From Nicotiana tabacum (lineage: Eukaryota > Streptophyta > Magnoliopsida > Solanales > Solanaceae): a stretch of 64,000 nucleotides of DNA. A model generated the notes under the pieces. The model was not told the DNA's origin. It ran no database searches and saw only the letters and a program-made list of their open reading frames with translations. Position numbers and translations under genes: made by a program. The number at the start of each line of letters is the position of its first letter. The stretch's first letter is position 1. Positions 21,931-32,301 of this stretch are shown here, in pieces. The stretch is from positions 104,730,001-104,794,000 of the forward strand of contig NC_134102.1 in assembly GCF_000715075.1 (NCBI RefSeq), written 5' to 3'.

Positions 21931-24580
21931 TGTAACGACCCGACCGGTCGTTTTGCACCCTAACGCGTCGTTCGGTAGCTTGAGGCCATGAGTAGCTTCA
22001 CTTCAGGTATTATGATTTGTACGTGTGGTCAGAATTGAATTTCGGGAAATCCGAAGTTGATTTAGAAAGAAAATTCTCATTTCGGAAGCTTTAAGTTGGA
22101 AGATTTTACTAAGGTATGATTTTGAGTAAACGAACTTGGAATCAGGATTTGAAGGTCCCACAGGTTCGTATGATGACTTTGGATTTGGGCGCATGTCCGG
22201 ATCGGGTTTTGGATGACCCGGGAGCGTTTCAGCGCCTATTGTGAAAAGTTGGCATTTTGGAAAGATTTCATTAATTTGGGTTGAGGTACATAACAATGTT
22301 ATCGATGTCCGTTTGGGATTCCGAGCCTGGGAATAGCTCCGTATGGTGATTCTGGACTTAGGGGCGCGTCCGGAAGTGGATTTGGAGGTCCGTAGGTCGT
22401 TTCGGGGTCATTTGGCGAAAAAATGGAAATTTAAAATTTTTGGAGAGTTTGACCAAGGGTGTACTTTTTGATATCAGGTTCAAATTCTGGTTTCGGAAGT
22501 TGAAGTAGGTCTGTAATGTCATTTAAGACTTGCACGCAAAATTTGGGGTAATTTCGAGTTGATTTGATAGGAATCGGACGCACAGAAGTATTTTTAGAAG
22601 TTTTTGAGCTCATGAGTTAATCCATGCATTTTGGTGTCCGATTCATGCTTTTTGATGTTATTTCAGTGTTTCGATCGCTCGAGTGAGTTTGTATGATATT
22701 GTTATACTTGTGTGGGTGTTTGGTGTGGAGCCCCAAGGGCTCGGGTGAGTTTCGGACGTTCGGGAGGATGAGAAAAACTTCAGGTTTTTTGGTGTTTCTT
22801 GGCAGCTATTGCAGGTCTCACGAATGCGAGAATGTGTTCGCATTTGCGAACCTCGCATTTGCGAGGAAGGCTTCGCAATTTTGAAGAAGCCTGAGCTGGG
22901 TAGTGTTCGCATTTGCGAAACTTTGGTCGCATTTGCGACCTTGGCAGTGTTCGCATTTGCGACCTTGGCAGTGGGAGCCCAGGTTCCCATTTGCGATGAG
23001 TTTGCCACATTTGCGAACCAGGTGTCGCAAATGCAACATCTGAGACCTGTGCATAACTCTATTAAATGCGGGACTTAGGCCATTTAGCTCATTTTCTTTC
23101 ATCTCTTGGGCGATTTTGGAGCTCTTGGAAGGGGGGTTTTCACCTAGTACTTTGAGGTAAGTAATTTCTACACAACATGAGTTAAATACATAGATTATAA
23201 GTAGATTAACATGTAAAAATTTGGTAAAATCAAGGGTTTAGATGAAATCCTAGGTTTTGGATAAAAATGGGATTTGACCACAAAATTGGTTAAGGAATGT
23301 AGTAAAAATCATATATTTTAGTTCGTGAGGTTATGGGTAACAACTTTCTTCAAAAATTTACGGAATCCGAGCACGTGGGCCCGCGGGTGAATTTTAGGAA
23401 TCTTATATTTAGGGTTGGGTAATCACTTTAATAGTTGGAATATGAACTTTTGAACATGTATTGATTAGTTTATATACTATTTGATTTGTTTTGGATTGTT
23501 CGGCACCAAATTGAGGGTTTGAGCATAATCTTGGACCGGAAAGTAGGCTTTGAGGCGAGGCAAGTCTCTTTTCTAACCTTTTGAGGCTAGGTGAATTGAA
23601 TTAAAAGGTTCTTCTATTTGTGGGGGCTACGTACACATGAGGTGACGAGAGTCCGTACGTAGCTACTAATTATGCTATTGTACGGGTAGTCTAGGACCCA
23701 TATCATGCTATACTTACAATGTTTGTCCCCTACTTGTTAACTTAATTGCTTAAGTCTTTTGAAACATGATAAAAGAATTAAATTTCACTTACTTGAATTT
23801 GTGAATGGAATACTTGACTCTTATTGAGAATTTGTGTTTTCCTTAAAATATTTTCTATTTATGGAGCGGGCCGAACGCCTCGGTAGCAGATAGATGCATC
23901 TATGGTTTGAGATATAAATTATTAAATGACGAGAATAAATTTGACAAAATTTCCTATTAATATAAGAATTGTCCACTCACTTCTTGTTATTGAGCTTACA
24001 GTTGTTTCATACAATCCATGCTTAAGTATAATAACAGAATTTATTGTTTGCCCATAGTATGTGTCGGAGTCGACCTCTCGTCACTACTTCTTCGAGGTTA
24101 GACTAGATACTTACTGGGTACATGTTGATTTACATACTCATACTACCCTTGCTGCATATTTTTGTGCAGGTGCATATATGTCTAGCATATTTGTGGGCGC
24201 AGAGGTGTGACTATTTTGGGGGACATAGGTGAGCTGCATCCCATGTTGCGAATTCGCAGCACACAGAGTCTCCATCAGAGTTATCTACCCTCTCCTGTCT
24301 AATTGTACTTTCAGACAGATGTTGTATTTCTAATATATTTCCTAGTTGATGCTCATGTACTTGTGACACCGGATTTTAGGGGTGATTATGGGCTGTTCAG
24401 TATTGTAGTTGTAAAAATACTATCATTTACTTTGTAAAGTCTATCTCTTACTATTTAATTGAAGGAAAATATGATTTCAAAAATACTGAAATGAGTAATT
24501 AAGTTAATCAATTATTGTTGGTTGGCCTGACAACGGTGTTAGGCGCCATCACGACCTTTAATGGAATTTGGGTCGTGACA
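21931..24580 (+). repeat. Element E 3' LTR
   Basis: The LTR is 2650 bp, TGTAACGACC ... GGTCGTGACA. Relative to the 5' LTR it lacks the 297-bp block and about 130 bp near 23905. The palindrome array is at 22813-23037; donor-like GAGGTAAGT lies near 23155, with a degraded second copy (GAGGCAAGT) near 23555. Confidence 0.93.
22813..23037. repeat. CpG-rich palindrome array, element E 3' LTR
   Basis: TCGCATTTGCGA units are followed by an ATTAAAT box about 20 bp downstream. Confidence 0.85.
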
Positions 24581-24585
24581 CCTGC

Positions 24586-25211
24586 TGCAGGCGGGTAGCT
24601 CGATCCCATAATTATCCTGACAATGGACGAATATGATTGAGTGTGAAATGTACATTTTTAAAACAATTAATTCAACAGCAACACGACCCTATGGGTCCCA
24701 AAATATCGGCACGTAGCCTAAACATTATATTTAATAAGAGCCTCAGCTCAATTTCCCTAACACGTGGAAAATGTTCAGATAATAACATGATTCTTTACTT
24801 TTACAACTTCACATGATTTATTCAAATCACAATTTCTATGGTGCACGTCCACACGCTCATCACCTATCGTGTGCGTCACCTCTAAACAATTTATATAACA
24901 CCAAATTCGGGGATTCATACCCTCAGAACCAAGTTTAGAAATGTTACTTACCTCAAATCGTGTAATTCTTACTCCTCTATGCCATTGCCTCGCGAGTTGG
25001 TCTCCAAAAGACTCAAATCTAGTCATAATTATTTCGATTCACTCAATACAAATCATTGGAATTAATTCCATATGAAAATACTAATTTTCCAATAAAAATA
25101 CGAAATTTAACTCAAAAATTGCCTGTGGGGCCCACATCTCGGAATCCGACGAAACTCACAAAATCCGACAACCTATTCAATTACGAGTCTAACCATACTA
25201 GTTTCACTCAA
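24586..25211 (-). repeat. Element B 5' LTR, second piece
   Basis: It resumes the LTR after E and is collinear with about 9175-9900 of A. It contains one donor-like ACTTACCTCAA at 24946 and ends at the C insertion point, preceded by CTCAA. Confidence 0.85.
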
Positions 25212-25796
25212 TGTCACGACCCTATTTTCCCCTCCGTAGGATGCCGTGATGGGACCTAATCTCTAAGACTAGGTATGCCTAACAATTTGTGGAATAACTG
25301 AATAATAAAACTGAAGCTCAAATCTAAACATGTGATATAATTCAAACTACGATTCAAAATCAATACATCTCCCAAAACCAGGTAGAAATTAGTCACAAGC
25401 TTCTAAGAGAATTTATTAAGTGTCTCTATACATCAGAGTCTAAAGAAAAATAAGGAAAACAACTTTATAAGGATAGAGGGGGGGCTCCGAGGTCTGCGGA
25501 CGCTGGCAGATATACCTAGAAGTCTCCACGTATGGTCCGACTCACTGGTATCTGGTCTGGAGGGAAGAACCTGGATCTGCACAAAAAAATATGCAGAGTG
25601 TAGTATGAGTATGCCATAACGGTACCCAATAAGTGCCAAGCCTAACCTCGGTCGAGTAGTGATGAGGTCAGGTTAGGACCCTACTGGTTTAAAAGAAAAG
25701 TAAAGCAGAGGATATAATAATATTTTGAAATGACTGAGAGTTTAAACAATAAGAAGTTTCAAAAAATATCAGCATAATAAATAAAGGTACACAACA

Positions 25797-26155
25797 GGGG
25801 CACTCTCGAGGAACCGCCTCATAGTCTCAAATGTAAAGATGCAGTGCAGGATGATCTCCCGAGAAACCGCCTTGTAGTCCCATATTAAATATGCAGTACA
25901 TGGGGATCTCCCGAGTAAATGCCTCGTAGTCCCAAAGTTAATATGCAACACAAGGGGATCTCCAGAATAAATGCCTCGTAGTCCTTAAGTAAATATGCAG
26001 TACAAGGGGATCTCCCGAGTAAACGCCTCGTAGTCCCAAAGTAAATATGCAGTACAGGGGGATCTCTCGAGTAAATGCCTCGTAGTCCCAAAGTAAATAT
26101 GCAGTATAGGGGGATCTCCCGAGGAACCGCCTCGTAGTCCCAAAGTAAATATATA
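25797..26155. repeat. 52-bp minisatellite, seven copies, element C 3' LTR
   Basis: Seven head-to-tail copies have a unit containing GGGGATCTCCCGAGTAAATG and CCTCGTAGTCCCAAAGTAAA. The 5' LTR has six copies at 46988-47298. The unit length is not a multiple of three, and the open frames it creates on the minus strand are artefacts. Confidence 0.92.
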
Positions 26156-27054
26156 GCAAGTAATCGAAGGAAAACACAATTTTTCAGCAAGAATCTTACA
26201 GTTAAAGATTTAATTCAAATCAAGGAAAGCAGGTAATTCAACTAAGCATGTTGCACAAATTGCAAGTAAGAGTTAAGGCACGTAGACATGTGATGCTAGA
26301 CTAAGCATGATCACTACATATGCTAAGGCAACTCAGTTAATGTATTTTAAAAGAAGACAACTAAGTTAATGTATTTTAAAAGATGACAAATCAGCAAGAA
26401 CCGATTTTTTCCATAATAAGCTCGTGTACGCACTCGTCACCTCGCGTACACGGCGCTCACATATCACAAATTGTTACAACAGTACCAAATCCTAAGGGTA
26501 TTTCCCCCACACAAGGTTAGACAAGTCACTTACCTCAAATGTCGCTCAATCAATCGGTGAGAATGCCTTTCCCTCGACTTTCCGACTCCGAATGGCCCAA
26601 ATCTAGACAAAATGAATTACATAACATGAAGAAAACTATAAGAAACTAATTTAAATAATAAAACTACGACTTTAGCAAAGAATAAAAACTTCGGCCCAAA
26701 TCGTCGACCCGGGCCCACGTCTCTGAATCAGGTAAAAGTCACAAAATACGAATGCTCATTCAACCACGAGTTAACCCATACCAAAATTACCAAAATTTGA
26801 CACCAAGTCGCCGCTCAAATCCCCAAATTTTACTCTCCAAATCCCTAACCTCAAACTCCCACATTCCACCTTAAACACACATAATCTAGGTGGGAAAAAC
26901 AATGGGGAAACAAGATTATTGATCAAATTAAGCACAAGAGACTTACCTCAAGAGATCCCTCGAAAATGCTCTCAAAAATAGCCAAACCTGAGCTCAAATG
27001 TCCAACACTGATAAAAATCCCGAACCCTTGAATTAATAGAGTCTGCCCAGTGTT

Positions 27055-27350
27055 TTCGCTTCTACGGATCACTTGACCGCATCTGCGGTCCCACTTTTGC
27101 GGAAAATGCACCGCTTTTGCGGTTTTGCCCAGGCTTCCTTACCTCCACTTCTGCGGACACACTTATGTGAGAAGCTGTTCTCTTCTCCGACTCCAGCGCA
27201 CCTGTGACCTCCTTGTCCGCATATGCAGTCTCGCAGATGCAGAATTTTCCTCGCATCTGCGACTTCTGCCCACACTGCTCCAGCACGCTTCTACGCTCAA
27301 ATGCCCACTTCAGCGGGCTCTCACTTGCGGTAAATCTTGCGCAGGTGCGA
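27055..27350. repeat. CpG-rich palindrome array, element C 3' LTR
   Basis: Units such as CCGCATCTGCGG, CCGCTTTTGCGG and TCGCATCTGCGA recur. In element orientation they lie upstream of the donor-like sites. Confidence 0.82.
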
Positions 27351-28047
27351 TTACACAAGAACCAGCCCAGAAATTCTTCTAAGTCTAAAAACAAAATTAT
27401 TCGTTAACCATCCGAAACTCAACCGAGGCCCAGGGAACCTCAACCAAATATACCAACCAGTCCTAAAACATCACACGAACTTAGTCGAGCCTTTAAATCA
27501 CATCAAACAATGCTAAAAACACAAATTATACATCAATTCACGCCTAATGAACTTCAAAGTTTCAGACTTCTACATCTGACGCCAAAACCTATCAAATCAA
27601 GTCCGATTGACCTCAAATTTTGCACACAAGTCATAATTGACATTACGGACCTATTCCAACTTCCGGAATCAGAATCCGACCCTGATATCAAAAATTTTAC
27701 TCCGGTCAAACTTCTCAAAAATTATCCTTTTTTTCCAACTTTCGCCAATAAGCGCTAAAATGACCTACGGACCTCCGATTCAACGTCCGAACACACTCCT
27801 AAGACCAAACTACCCTACGAAGATATAGGAACTGTCAAAACTCCATTTCGGAGTCGTCTTCACACAGTTCGAATTACGGTCAATTCCTATAACTTAAATT
27901 TCCATTTTAGGGACTATGAGTCCCATTTCACCACGTAACCAAAAACAAATCTTCCCGGCAAGTTACATAACCACTAACTAAAGTAAAGGGAGCAATAAAT
28001 AAGGGTTCAAGGCTAATTCTCTTAAAACGACCGGCCGAGTCGTTACA

Positions 28048-28064
28048 TCCTCCCCCTCTTAAAA
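28048..28064 (-). other. Element C polypurine tract
   Basis: The minus strand TTTTAAGAGGGGGAGGA abuts the 3' LTR. Confidence 0.88.
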
Positions 28065-28266
28065 CATACGTTCGTCCTCGAATGAGTAAAGAGACATACC
28101 TGAAGTGGTAAAAAGATGAGAATAAGTGCTGCGCATATCATGCTAGTTCTCCCAAGTCGCCTCCTCAACCGGATGACCCCTCCACTACACCTTTACTGAC
28201 GCGATGTTCTTAGACTTCAATTTTCAAACTTGCCTTTCCAAAATGGCCACTGGCTCCTCAACATAA
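28059..28266 (-). pseudogene. Element C chromodomain-like tail of pol
   Basis: The minus-strand frame reads a block of the EPVAILERQV ... SKNIASVKV ... RGHPVEEATWE type, the C-terminal tail seen in this gypsy lineage. Stops replace Trp or Gln codons within it, and the frame ends at 28059-28061 at the polypurine tract. Element D inserted just upstream, separating this tail from the integrase at 38550 onward. The CATAA duplication at 28262-28266 belongs to D. Confidence 0.8.
28069..28084 (-). repeat. Inverted repeat before the polypurine tract, element C
   Basis: The minus strand CATTCGAGGACGAACG has one stem mismatch relative to A and D. Confidence 0.65.
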
Positions 28267-28815
28267 TGTTACAACACAAATTCGCATACCATAGATCACG
28301 CCGTAAGTTAGTCGACGTAAATCCAAGAAGATATTATCTTTGAGATGATAAGAAGTTAATCCTATTGGTCTTAAATGATACAAGGGTGTATAAGAGAGGT
28401 TAACAAGTATTTGAAATTAAACGAGTCAAGGATGTTGTAACCCGTATTTTCGGGTAACACTAGAGGTGATTAATTGTCCCAAGAGGTCTTGTTTTAATGT
28501 ATTTGAATCATATAATATCCGCATCATAAGTCTTGAAGTCAAGCGAGTTATGAAACAAAAGTCGATAAAAGTTGTCGCAACTTAGGTTTATAATTTTACT
28601 TAAACTTTAGGTCAAATATTACTGCATTTTTCTCCCAATGTGCTTGGAATTATGGGGTGATCTACCTATCAAATTGAAGATCTATGAGTCTAGTTTCCAA
28701 CGCATTAAACCGTTCGTCGATACGATCTCGGAATAGAGAGATATTCGCGTTTTCGCGAGAGTGCGCCAAGCTGCTCTCTATGGGGCCCACAAAGGCGGTT
28801 TAAGACATATGGACA

Positions 28816-28823
28816 TATATAAG
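28816..28823 (+). promoter_or_regulatory. TATA box, element D 5' LTR
   Basis: TATATAAG lies about 55 bp after the CGCGTTTTCGCG inverted repeat. Transcription would be expected to start near 28845-28855. The 3' LTR has the same box at 36589-36596. Confidence 0.65.
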
Positions 28824-28966
28824 ATACCTCAACCCCGTTTTAAGTCATTATTTTTCAGTATATTCAGACCTTATAACCCTAAAAATAGTCTCTCAAGGTT
28901 CTCTCATGATCCAAGACCCAAACAAAGGGCAAACAACACAAATCAAATGTCGGGAATCCCGTGGCG

Positions 28967-29238
28967 CTAGTAAGTTTCTTGTTCTTCTTGTTGTTGCTGA
29001 TTTTTGTGTTGTTCCAGCTCATGTGGGAGGTTGTTTTAAGTGTTTTATGTCCTGTAAATACACCTTCAAGTTTTTAATATCAACCCTAGGTGATTTCAAG
29101 TCTTCTAAAGTAATTCTAGTGCCGAAAAACCCGAATTAATTGCTAGTTTCGCTTCCTTGTTCTTGTGGCAGAATTGAAGGGATATTTCGTGGAAAATTAA
29201 GGTCAAATTGGAGTTTTTCTTTCTGTTTAAAGGTAAGG
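28967..29238 (+). promoter_or_regulatory. Two splice-donor-like sites, element D 5' LTR
   Basis: CTA/GTAAGT has its GT at 28970, and AAAG/GTAAGG has its GT at 29233. Together with the acceptor at 30983 they would define leader introns of about 2.0 or 1.75 kb that remove the primer site. Confidence 0.5.
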
Positions 29239-29907
29239 AACCTCTTACTCTATATATATTTAAGATTATCCAAGTTGCAGCTAAGTCGTTGAAGCTAGAA
29301 CTTGTGAAATATATATCGAAAGGCTTGGTAGTAATGTTGTTGGTTGGTGGACTATTTTGGAGGCTCAATATGATTATTAATGATGTTGTTTGGGCTGTTT
29401 GGTGATTGTATTGACTTGTGGGAAGTCATATAAATAGGGGAGGTGCTGTCTGTTTCATCGTAAAATAGGTTGTGGTCGATACATAATAGTTACGACGCTT
29501 AAACGATAATGATAGTGTCATTTGTCTTATTGTAGACTAAGGAGTCGTGACATTTGCATAGCTTGAGGTTGGGCAGTATATACAAGGTATGTGAGGCTAT
29601 CCCCTTCATTCTTTTTCACGACTCCAATTGTATATAATGTAATGAACGAGCTCCTAAAGATACTCTACTCTTAGAAGCTAGCAGTACTTACATTGCTGCC
29701 CTTCTTATGAAACGATTGATATTGATGTTACTTCACTTACTCTTATATTATCAATGTTGTTGGTAGTTCCTGATTCTTATAAGATTCTTGATGAAGAGTT
29801 AATCCTAATAATGTGTACGAAGGATACCAACCTTATGTCACTCCGAAAGGTTCAAAATGTGATTCCAATGAGTCCAGCATGCATCATATATATATGTATC
29901 TATTTTA

Positions 29908-30065
29908 CTCTACCGAGCCGCGCTATAGTTGGCCGGGTACGGCACCTATTGTGCAACCACTGATCAGTTGGGTTTTAAAGAGCTCCACGTGGCCGGGTAT
30001 GATTCTACCGAGCCCTATGATGGCCGGGTATGTTTTACCGAGCCTATTATGGCCGGGTACGATAT
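29908..30065 (+). repeat. GGCCGGGTA minisatellite, element D 5' LTR
   Basis: Four imperfect copies have a unit of about 30 bp near TACCGAGCCCTATGATGGCC plus GGGTA. The matching array in the 3' LTR is at about 37680-37835, slightly more regular. Confidence 0.8.
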
Positions 30066-30784
30066 GATGATGGTGATGCCCACAAAGGCGTATGTTTTAA
30101 AAGTATATGTATATATATGTATGTATCATGTATTTCATGTCAGTAGCCCTCAGAGGTACCCAGATGTCACAGGTTGTATATTCTCTATCCCTGTTTACAT
30201 TACTGTTCTTACTTATGCTTTCTTGCCTCACATACTCAATACTTTATTCGTACTGACGTCCTTTTTATTTGTGGACTCTGCATGTCGTACTGCAGGTCCT
30301 GATAGACAGGTAGACGTAGCTCCCCCACCACAGTAGGCTGTCCAGTTCAGCGGTTATTGGCGAGATCCCTTCTCCGGACTTGCCGTGGTCTTGGTATGCA
30401 TTTTTGTTATAGACATTATGGGTATGTCGGGGCCCTGTTCTGGCAATGTTGTAGCACTTATGTTCCTTTAGAGGCTCATAGACAGGTGTCGACTTATGTA
30501 TGGTTTAGAATGCCTTTTCGGCTGATTTTTGTTGTATAGTCTTTCATGGCATCATGATAGCTCGTACCTTATATATATAGTTTCTTGACAGTCTTGTCGT
30601 CCCATGTTATGTATGTTCATGACATTATCTTTCATTGTTGGATGTTCATGATCCATGTCTACTATTTATATTGATCTTGTCGGCCCTTAAAGATAATAAG
30701 GAAGGTTAGATAAAATGTACGTTGGTGCTCGGCAAGTATGGCCCGGGTGCTAGTCATGACCCTCCAGTTGGGTCGTGACAAACT

Positions 30785-30796
30785 TGGTATCAGAGC
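30785..30796 (+). other. Element D primer-binding site
   Basis: TGGTATCAGAGC is a perfect initiator tRNA-Met match, four bases after the LTR. Confidence 0.94.
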
Positions 30797-30957
30797 AAGT
30801 CTGTCCTAGGGGATGTCTATGAGCCGTGTCTAGTAGAGTTTTGATTATAGATGTGTAGCGTGCCACATTTATAATCAGGAGGCTAGGTGACATCTAGGGT
30901 TGTTACCTTCTTCCTGAATCTAGATCGTGCGTAGAGTTGAGTAGTAAGTGTTCATAT

Positions 30958-30983
30958 CTAATATTCACCTTGTTTTCTTTCAG
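30958..30983 (+). promoter_or_regulatory. Splice-acceptor-like site before gag ATG, element D
   Basis: A branch-point match CTAAT (30958-30962) is followed by TTGTTTTCTTTCAG ending at 30983. The gag ATG is at 30986, two bases later. Confidence 0.6.
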
Positions 30984-30985
30984 CG

Positions 30986-32301
30986 ATGCCTTCGACTAGG
31001 AAGCAAGCAATTAGTAAACGGCTTGATACAGCTGTGGGAGAGGGTAACATTCAGGTGCCTCCAGCCAGAGCAGGCCAAAGTGAGGCTCAGAGTGAGATGC
31101 CGTCTCATACCTCTCCGTCTCCTCCAGAGGATATTAGGAGGCACCCAGTACATCCAGTTCCTCCGTCTGGCACTACAGACCACGATATGCGCAGTGCGGT
31201 GCAGTTGTTGACTAGCTTGGTAGCTGCTCAGGCTCAGAGGCAGAATACCGGTGCTGCTGATAAACCGGTTAGTGCGAGAGTTCGTGATTTTATTAATCTA
31301 GACCCTCCAGTGTTTACCGGATCAGACCCCAAGGAGGACCCAAAAACATTTATTGATCAGATTCATCGTACATTGTGGGTTATGCATGCTAGTGATACGG
31401 CGGCAGTAGAGTTGGCTTCTTATCGGTTACAGGATTTAGCGATTTTCTGGTATGATAGTTGGGAGAGATCTAGGGGTCCGAACGCTCCTCCAGCCGTGTG
31501 GAAGGAATTTTCTGAGGCCTTTCTTCGTCACTACTTGCCAGTTGAGATACGACGAGCTAGAGCTGATAAGTTCTTGAACCTTCGACAGGGTAATATGAGT
31601 GTACGAGAGTATAGTATACAGTTTGATTCTTTAGCAAGGTATGCTCCCCATATGGTGGCCGAGATGAGTGATAGGGTGCATCTGTTCGTGAACGGGTTGG
31701 GACCACATCTGATAAATGAGTGCACAACAGCCTCCTTGGTAGAGGGCATGGATATTTCCCGTATTCAGGCTTATGCCCAGACCCTAGAGGATCGTAAGCG
31801 CTAGCAAAGGGCAGATAGGGAGCAGGATAGGGGCCAGCATAAGAGGGCGAGATTTGCAGGGTATTCTGATGAGTTCAGAGTTAGTATCAGGCCCCAATCT
31901 TCAAGGAGTTCAGCGCCACCTGTAGCTAGTGCTCCTCCAAAGTTTCAGAGGCCTCGGTATGATCGATTTACTTATTCTGGTTCAAGTCAGAATTTGAGGG
32001 CATCAGGCTCACAATTTCATAGAGATACTAGTCAGACGAGACCCCCAACACCTCGTTGTGATCAGTGCGGCAAGGCCCACTTTGGACTGTGCCGTCGAGG
32101 TTCCGATGCGTGCTATTCTTGCGGATAGCGTGGCCATATGATGCGGGTTTGTCCTAACAGAGGAGGTGGTGGTATGGCTCAACCGACTGGATCTGTGTCT
32201 GGTTCTTCCTCATCAGTTCGACCTCCAGCACAAGGTTTTCAACAGTCGACAGGTCGTGGTAGAGGTAGAGGTTCAGTGCCGAGTTCGAGTGGTGCTCAAA
32301 A
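30986..32301 (+). pseudogene. Element D gag (capsid and nucleocapsid)
   Basis: Gag packages element RNA. The ATG at 30986 sits two bases after an acceptor-like AG. A retrotransposon gag domain spans about residues 90-270 (DFINLDPPVFTGSDP, FIDQIHRTLWVM, WYDSWERS, AFLRHYLPVEIR). Two in-frame TAG codons interrupt it: 31802-31804, just after the domain, and 32126-32128, inside the zinc knuckle between Cys-x2-Cys-Gly and Arg-Gly-His. The other knuckle ligands (Cys 32111 and 32120, His 32135, Cys 32150) remain. A one-base loss near 32302 moves the frame before protease. Both stops are one C-to-T step from Gln codons. Confidence 0.93.

Larger units (their letters stand above)
14353..24580 (+). mobile_element. 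Element E: non-coding LTR retrotransposon (LARD-like)
   Basis: This complete element of about 10.2 kb is flanked by a perfect 5-bp duplication, CCTGC (14348-14352 and 24581-24585). Two LTRs (14353-17449 and 21931-24580), a primer site at 17453-17464 and a polypurine tract at 21918-21930 mark it as a retrotransposon. The 4.5 kb between them has no gag, protease, reverse transcriptase, RNase H or integrase, and its longest open frames are about 100 codons and unlike any known domain. Retaining only cis-acting ends around a long non-coding core fits the large retrotransposon derivative (LARD) class. Proteins would have to come from a related autonomous element. Confidence 0.9.
25212..28047 (-). 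repeat. Element C 3' LTR
   Basis: The LTR is 2836 bp, TGTCACGACC ... GTCGTTACA on the plus strand. It carries a 52-bp minisatellite at 25797-26155, donor-like sites near 26528 and 26940, and a palindrome array at about 27055-27350. Confidence 0.92.
28267..30780 (+). repeat. Element D 5' LTR
   Basis: It begins TGTTACAACA and ends GGTCGTGACA. It carries a single CGCG-TTTT-CGCG inverted repeat at about 28747-28759, a TATA box at 28816, donor-like sites at 28970 and 29233, and a GGCCGGGTA minisatellite at about 29908-30065. Confidence 0.95.

Noticed and set aside
28761..29139. Small frames of 69-77 codons repeated in both D LTRs
   Set aside because: They are present twice only because the LTR is duplicated. 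They overlap the predicted leader and have no recognisable domain.
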